NCBI RefSeq assembly: GCF_000003815.2
Contig: NC_049986.1
Coordinates: forward strand, 3,136,402-3,200,401
Origin: Branchiostoma floridae
Lineage: Eukaryota > Chordata > Leptocardii > Amphioxiformes > Branchiostomatidae
DNA: 64,000 nt
Reading direction: 5' to 3'
Numbering within the stretch: the stretch's first letter is position 1; every line of letters begins with the position of its first letter. The notes beneath the pieces are model-generated. The model saw only the letters and a list, made by a program, of their open reading frames with translations, made no database searches and had not been told where the DNA came from. The position numbers and the translations under genes are program-made. Of this stretch, positions 58,444 through 64,000 are shown piece by piece.

Positions 58444-59613
58444 TTAGCATTAAGTTTGACAGCTAGGTGTGACTCCCTCCAGTCAATAGTAGAGACACAA
58501 CAGCAACAGATTTCTGCATTACAGAAGGAGGTAAGCTCACTACAGCTTTCTCATTCATTATCAGCTATAAGATTGTCTGCACAAGCTGAGTCATCGTCAT
58601 CAGAAAAACGCCAGGATACTACTGAAAATCTAGACTCTGAAACCACTGACAAAGACGACGCCTCCGGAGCTGAGATGGTATACGTAGGTGCAGACACTCT
58701 TCAGACAAACCACACTGAGACAATATCGGAAGCGATTGACACAACACCAAATGTCGAACAGACACAACCGGCGTCACACAGTACCGACAGGCGACAGCCA
58801 GTCCCAACAAGAGACACGCGCGAAGTCAGAGTTTATACGGACTCTATCTGGAAAGCAGTGGACACTTCTAGAATGTTTCCAAACCGCTCCACCAGTAAGG
58901 AACATGCATCAACAATAGACCACGCGACTAAGAAGATGGAACGGGTGAGCGACCCTAAAACGGCGTATGTCATACTACACGTGGCTTCAAACGACCTGGA
59001 TAATAGCCAGAGAGACACCTCCTCTGTACAAGACTGTCTCGATAAAACAACAGAGCTTATCTCATGCGCCAAGACATCTTTCCCCAATGCCACAATCGTC
59101 CTATCACAAGTACTCCCCAGAGGACACAACATGGACTCAAACTTAAACAAAAACATTAAGGACTACAACCAGGCCGTTCTGCAACGAAGCAAGGATGACA
59201 GTAAGACTCTGTATGTCCGCCACAAGAAACTATCCACAACACGACAGCTCTACAAACGTGATGGAATCCACCTGGACGACACCACGGGGACCAGCCTGCT
59301 GGTTGCAGATGTAAAGCGCACCATGCGTTCTGCCGAGAACAGGTCCACTTACAGTGGCAGCGGCACTTACACACCTCCCGACACATCAGCAAGGGAGCGC
59401 CAGGGGCCACGACAAAGGCAGGATCGCCAGTACCACAACGCTCGAACGCCTCAGCACCAGAGCCAGGACAGGCCCACAGGACCTCGCCATGATGCTGGAA
59501 GCTACCCACTAGGTGACTGGAGCCGCCGCCCGAACCTACACGCGTCCCAGATTCCACAACAGAAAATCATGGACATAGCGTACAAACTGTCCGAGATGCT
59601 GATGAACATTTGA
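58444..59613 (+). CDS. LINE ORF1 protein, N-terminally incomplete
   Basis: The frame is open from 58444 to the TGA at 59611-59613, about 389 codons, without an ATG before 58674. The first 30 residues or so (VETQQQQISALQKEVSSLQ) form a probable coiled coil, as in other LINE ORF1 proteins that trimerise on RNA. A central SGNH-hydrolase-like domain follows: YTDS in the block I place (GDS expected), ASND in block III and DGIHL in block V, with DATIVLSQVLPRG-like strands between. The glycine of the GDS motif is replaced, so esterase activity is doubtful. The C-terminus is rich in Arg, Gln and Pro, likely for nucleic-acid binding. Confidence 0.8.
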   Translation, partial: LALSLTARCDSLQSIVETQQQQISALQKEVSSLQLSHSLSAIRLSAQAESSSSEKRQDTTENLDSETTDKDDASGAEMVYVGADTLQTNHTETISEAIDTTPNVEQTQPASHSTDRRQPVPTRDTREVRVYTDSIWKAVDTSRMFPNRSTSKEHASTIDHATKKMERVSDPKTAYVILHVASNDLDNSQRDTSSVQDCLDKTTELISCAKTSFPNATIVLSQVLPRGHNMDSNLNKNIKDYNQAVLQRSKDDSKTLYVRHKKLSTTRQLYKRDGIHLDDTTGTSLLVADVKRTMRSAENRSTYSGSGTYTPPDTSARERQGPRQRQDRQYHNARTPQHQSQDRPTGPRHDAGSYPLGDWSRRPNLHASQIPQQKIMDIAYKLSEMLMNI

Positions 59614-61265
59614 GCTACATATGGGAAACAATGGCACCGTCCATCGAAGGGAAGTCTTACTTTCTTATGTCCTAATATCCCAATATGAGCATGTTATGTT
59701 TTCTTAAAAGATGAAATAGTGTACGACCGGTACGTACTCATCTATATTTTCAAAAGATAATTACCTTTAAATTCTATAGCATTTGCAGCACTTGAAATTG
59801 CTCTTGACATTCTTTTCTTTTCGGTAGTCTTTTATGGTTGTTGATGTGGCCCTAAGTTTGGCCAGCTGGAACATTCAAGGTAGTCTTTCTAGAAAATGTG
59901 TAGAATTAGATTTCTTAGAAGCTGTATGTAGATATGATATAGTTTGTGTTCAGGAAACTTGGTTAAAGCCCGATGATACTTTTCATATCAATGGATACCA
60001 ACACTTTCGTAGCGACCGTAAACTCAGGAAGCGCTCCCGACGGAACTCCGGAGGGGTCGCTGTCCTTTTTAAACAAACTATCGCTAAAGGAATTTCTAAA
60101 CTAAAAAGTAATAATCCTGACATCCTCTGGTGCAAACTAGATAAGGTTTTCTTTGGTTTAGAGGCAGATGTAATACTGGGATGTCTGTACCTACCTCCTG
60201 AAAACTCACCTTTATTTACCACAAAAAAGAACACAATTTTTGAAGATCTAATGGCGGACCTGGCAAAATTCAATAACTTAGGACATGTCCTTCTTCTTGG
60301 TGACATGAACTCAAGAACAGCAAATCTACAAGAACAACATTTTGATGGCTTTGACGAAAACTCTACAAAAATTAACATTAAACCTAGAATAAACACAGAC
60401 AATGTAAAAAATAAGTATGGTAGAGAATTAGTTGATCTGTGCTCGGCTGCCGACATGTTGATAGTAAACGGAAGAACGATTGGCGACCTCCCCGGAAAAA
60501 GTACATGTATAAAATATAATGGAACAAGCACTGTAGACTATTGCATAACCAGTATACCCCTCTTTTCATCCGTACAATACTTCAAAGTTCACAATCCTAC
60601 CTGGCTATCAGATCACCGCCAGATCTCTGTCTCGCTTAAAACTAACCATTCTAGCTTTAGAAATACGGATAAAGAAAAACATCTTATACATCCAAAGAAA
60701 TATATCTGGGACGAAACTTCTCGTGAAAAGTTTCAGGACGCGTTTCAACTTCCTCAAATTCAAAACAAGATAAAACAGTTCATGTACAACAATACACAAA
60801 CAGTGACGCTGGAAAAGCTGTTGAGGATGTTAATCATATCATTAAGATGGCAGCTGACATTTCTTTAAAATCAATTCGAGTCTCCAAAAGAAAAAAGAAA
60901 CCAACTAGTAAACCATGGTATGACCAACAATGTCGCGATCTGAGGTCAAAAATTAGAGTTCTTGCTGCTGAAATAAGGAAATATCCCTGGAGGCAAGACA
61001 AAAGACAAACATACATTTTTAAAGTAAAAGAATACAAAAAACTTGTCAAAAAGACAAAGAAACACTATACAGAGAAGAAAATGAGTCATATTTCTAAGCT
61101 ATCTAAGGAAGATCCAAAATCTTTTTGGCAAGAGATTAATAAACTACGAAACCTTGAAAACGGAAGCAAAGAGGATACAGGTGAACAAATATCAACCGAC
61201 GAATGGTTAGATCATTTTAAGTCAATAAATAGCAACATCACATCAAACAAAAGAGAACAAGAATA

Positions 61266-61365
61266 NNNNNNNNNNNNNNNNNNNNNNNNNNNNNNNNNNN
61301 NNNNNNNNNNNNNNNNNNNNNNNNNNNNNNNNNNNNNNNNNNNNNNNNNNNNNNNNNNNNNNNNN
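61266..61365. other. Assembly gap (100 N)
   Basis: The gap lies in ORF2 of the LINE. The round size suggests a placeholder, so true length and frame are unknown. Confidence 0.99.
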
Positions 61366-63309
61366 TCATCGCTAGAGCTTCAAACGGATAATCCACTAGA
61401 TTTTGATATTACAACAGAAGAAATTCGACAGGATTATGTAACCTGAAATGCAATAAATCATGTGGAGTGGATTCAATTTCTAATGAAATGCTGAAATATA
61501 GCGCCTCTCAACTCTCACTTCCTCTGAAGAAAATGTTTAACATTTTACTACAATCCGGAACGTTCCCCCAACAATGGAGTCAAAGTATGTTAGTCCCTAT
61601 ACATAAAAGTGGCGAAACCACGAACCCAACAAATTACAGAGGCATCGCCATATCCAGCTGTGTTGGCAAATTATTCACATTCATCTTAAACAAAAGACTG
61701 CAAAATTACTTAGAAAGCGAAAACTTATTGTCCCCTTTTCAATCTGGATTCAGAAAAACTTTAGAACAAGCGATAATGTTTTTGTGCTTAAAACACTGAT
61801 TGACCAACAAATCTCCAAACCTGCAGGTAAACTATATGCTTGTTTCGTTGATTTCCGCAAGGCGTTTGATTCTGTGTGGCGGAACGGTTTATTTTACAAA
61901 CTTTTGTCATCAGGTATAGGGGGGAACTTCTTCAAAATCATAAAATCAATGTACTCTAACGTAAGATATTGCGTAAAAACACCAAATGGCCTATCACCAT
62001 ACTTTCAATCATCATGTGGGGTGCGACAAGGGTGTAACCTTAGCCCCCTCCTCTTTAATTTATATCTAAACGATCTTCCTAACATATTAAATTCACGAGC
62101 GTCTGATCCTCTCAACCTACAAGACACACCCATCAACAGCTTATTCTGGGCAGATGATCTCGTTCTTCTATCAAAATCTGAATCAGGCCTGAAGGAATGT
62201 CTAAGAACACTTGACCAATTTTGCTCCATTTGGAAATTATCAATAAATGAAAAGAAAACTAAAGTAATGATATTCACAAAAAATGGACGGACAAACAGTC
62301 AACATTCTACATATAAAATACAAGGCCGCACAATTGATATTACAACTTCTTATACATACCTAGGAGTCGATCTAACCCCCTCAGGTTCATTTAACCGCGC
62401 CAACAAACAGCTAAGATTGAAAGCTCTTCGGGCTTCCTCTAAACTAAAATCACTTTTATCCACAAATTTCAATCCATCCATTCGACTAGCACTTGACCTA
62501 TTCAACAGTTGTATCAAACCAATTCTTCTATACTGTGGTGAAGTTCTTGGAACTAACGCTCAAGGTAGAGACCTTATATTCCATGGTATAGAAGAAAGTC
62601 AAAATGAGAATACCAGAGATTCAATAGCTAGGATCCTCAGTACGACACTGGGATCAGAAATTCACATCCTCAGAGCTTCTCGTATCGGCAAAACATCAGA
62701 CACTTCCACACCGCGCCCTGTCCTTGTTCGATTTCAAAAATACAGTGACAAACTAAACATTATCTATCAATCAAACATACTTAACAGACAAAACGTAACA
62801 CTACAGCAACCAACAGTATCCTATGAAATTGCGGATTTAGAGTTTGTACTATTGAACTATTGCAAAATTACTCTCGGCGTTCCCAAAAGCTCTATTAACG
62901 CCGCGGTCAGGGGTGAGCTTGGAGTTTTTCCTCTATACATTGATTCACAAACACAGTTGATAAAATATTGGCTTAGATTACATAGTCTCCCAAATGACAG
63001 ACTCGTAAAGAAAGCTTACAATACTTCTGTTCAGCTACAACAAGACTGGGCTGTCCATGTACAAGACATGTTATGTAGACACGGCTTCCAAACTGTTTGG
63101 CTCAACCCTGCGGTGAATGCCAATCAGTTTGGAAATTTATTCAAAAACCGCCTGATAGACACATTTCTCTCTGGCTGGAGACAAGAAATAAGAAGTCTAA
63201 GCAAACTTAGTACTTATTGCAGAATCAAAAAATATTTCTGTCTTGAAAATTACCTTTCAACTGTTCAAAACAAATCCTTTAGAAATATCATTACGAAACT
63301 AAGAATTAG

Positions 63310-63409
63310 NNNNNNNNNNNNNNNNNNNNNNNNNNNNNNNNNNNNNNNNNNNNNNNNNNNNNNNNNNNNNNNNNNNNNNNNNNNNNNNNNNNNNNNNNNN
63401 NNNNNNNNN
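63310..63409. other. Assembly gap (100 N)
   Basis: The gap lies in the C-terminal part of LINE ORF2. The true size is unknown. Confidence 0.99.
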
Positions 63410-63840
63410 GCCAGTGAGAGACTGTGTCCAACATGCCATGATAATATTGAAAATGAATCCCACTTTATAATGGATTGTCCAACTTATGATAGAGAGAGAC
63501 AAAAAATGTTACAGTCTATTAAATGCAAATCTGATACTATGTTACCACCTACCAAGACAGAAATGTTCAATATGTTACTATCATGTCCTGCTGATATATC
63601 TGCCTATGTCGGTCAATTTATATATAACTCCTTTAAAAAACGTGACGATATTATACTATCATGAACCAGCACATAATTATAGCCTGATTGTAAATATTAT
63701 ATACCATGTGTAAAATAGATTAGTCTGTTAGATTTTTAGATACTAATAACTCATGTAGTGTTCTGTTCTGTATGTATTGTATGTTCAAGTTGCCAAACAC
63801 TGTATCCTCTACAGTTGTCGTGCAATAAAGTTCTTGTAAA

Positions 63841-64000
63841 CACGTCATCTTAACCATCAGCCAGGAGAGGTCACAGTCACAGCGAAGAGGGTTCCCATTG
63901 AGCCATGCCTCGGTGACTTGGGGCCGTCCCAGCTCGTACTCAGAGAAAGACGCCAATTTGTTGTAACGTAGGTCAACATCTCTCAGCTTCGGGAGATGCT
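63841..64000 (-). CDS. Leucine-rich-repeat protein, C-terminal cap (partial)
   Basis: Reading the minus strand from the right edge gives HLPKLRDVDLRYNKLASF, one LRR repeat, then WLNGNPLRCDCDLSWLMVKMT. NPLRCDCDLSWL is the start of an LRRCT cap, found in secreted and membrane LRR receptors. Sequence of the LINE 3' end begins within a base or two of the last recognisable codon, so the exon is interrupted or the reading frame ends there. The gene continues beyond the right edge. Cysteines of the cap beyond CDC are not found, so this copy may be broken. Confidence 0.75.

Larger units (their letters stand above)
59834..63664 (+). pseudogene. LINE ORF2: endonuclease plus reverse transcriptase, three frameshifts
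   Basis: ATG 59834 opens an APE-type endonuclease: SWNIQG, QETW, GGVAVLF, CLYLPP, GDMN, TVDY and LSDH in the usual order. The frame breaks near 60795 (loss of frame in a CAATACACAAAC run), near 61428 and near 61754 (an A run before CTTTAG). The reverse transcriptase shows CGVDSIS, NYRGIAIS, SPFQSGFR, DFRKAFDSVW, GVRQGCNLSPLLFN and the catalytic ADD in WADDLVLL (62150-62158). The C-terminus has CPTCHDNIENESHF. Gaps at 61266-61365 and 63310-63409 hide some codons. All catalytic motifs seen are intact, so the copy died recently or the indels are sequencing errors in A-rich runs. Confidence 0.88.
58438..63840 (+). mobile_element. CR1-group non-LTR retrotransposon (LINE), nearly full length
   Basis: Order: ORF1 with an SGNH/esterase-like domain (58444-59613), a 220-bp spacer, ORF2 with endonuclease, reverse transcriptase and a C-terminal zinc-knuckle-like motif (59834-63664), and a 3' UTR ending AATAAAGTTCTTGTAAA. 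An ORF1 esterase domain and an APE-type endonuclease fit the CR1/L2/Crack group. The same hexamer CACGTC is found at 58432-58437 and 63841-63846, a possible short target duplication. ORF1 has no start codon, so the 5' end is probably truncated. Three frameshifts and two 100-N gaps lie in ORF2. Confidence 0.88.

Noticed and set aside
59156-60531. Minus-strand open frames over the LINE (133 and 182 codons)
   Set aside because: Antisense shadows of ORF1 and the endonuclease domain.

Overview
The window is animal nuclear DNA. Exons are short, sit between long introns and have GT-AG junctions, the domains are metazoan extracellular modules, and transposon debris is dense. The module combination (EGF, PAN/apple, LamG-like and C-type lectin in one gene), a METTL27-type methyltransferase, a large C2H2 gene, a CR1-group LINE and several MITE families best fit a lancelet (Branchiostoma). 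That assignment is inference from gene and repeat style, not from a search. There are three N gaps (8176-8358, 61266-61365, 63310-63409).

Layout. (1) 1-13.7 kb, plus strand: the 3' part of a secreted or surface mosaic gene built of phase-1 modules, in the order EGF, EGF, PAN, EGF, LamG-like (two exons), EGF, C-type lectin (three exons, stop at 13680-13682). One EGF exon and its flanks are duplicated about 7 kb apart, and several modules carry 1-bp lesions or a lost cysteine. (2) 13.7-19.7 kb: non-coding, with repeats and a hAT-like element. (3) 19.8-22.6 kb, plus strand: a rhodopsin-class GPCR with an Asn-rich extracellular exon and an apparent GC-AG intron. (4) 22.6-27.2 kb: repeats, a decamer satellite and a zinc-finger remnant. 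(5) 27.2-43.9 kb: a 16.7-kb palindrome with arms of about 5.7 kb (near-identical where compared) around a 5.2-kb spacer, apparently inserted in one copy of a dispersed repeat. (6) 44.4-45.3 kb, minus strand: an eight-finger C2H2 gene and decayed fingers. (7) 45.5-49.5 kb: a second, older palindrome of 4 kb, followed by a mariner transposase fragment. (8) 53.2-56.8 kb, plus strand: a complete five-exon METTL27-like methyltransferase whose exons have repeatedly been copied in tandem into neighbouring introns and the 3' UTR. (9) 58.4-63.8 kb, plus strand: a nearly full-length CR1-group LINE that ends inside the LRRCT region of a minus-strand leucine-rich-repeat gene running off the right edge.

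The host genes do not form a pathway. The mosaic lectin and the LRR protein look like extracellular recognition proteins, the GPCR is a membrane receptor, the zinc-finger protein is a likely DNA binder and the METTL27-like protein is a likely cytosolic SAM enzyme. The most unusual content is structural: two nested-arm palindromes and a gene whose exons generate minisatellites.
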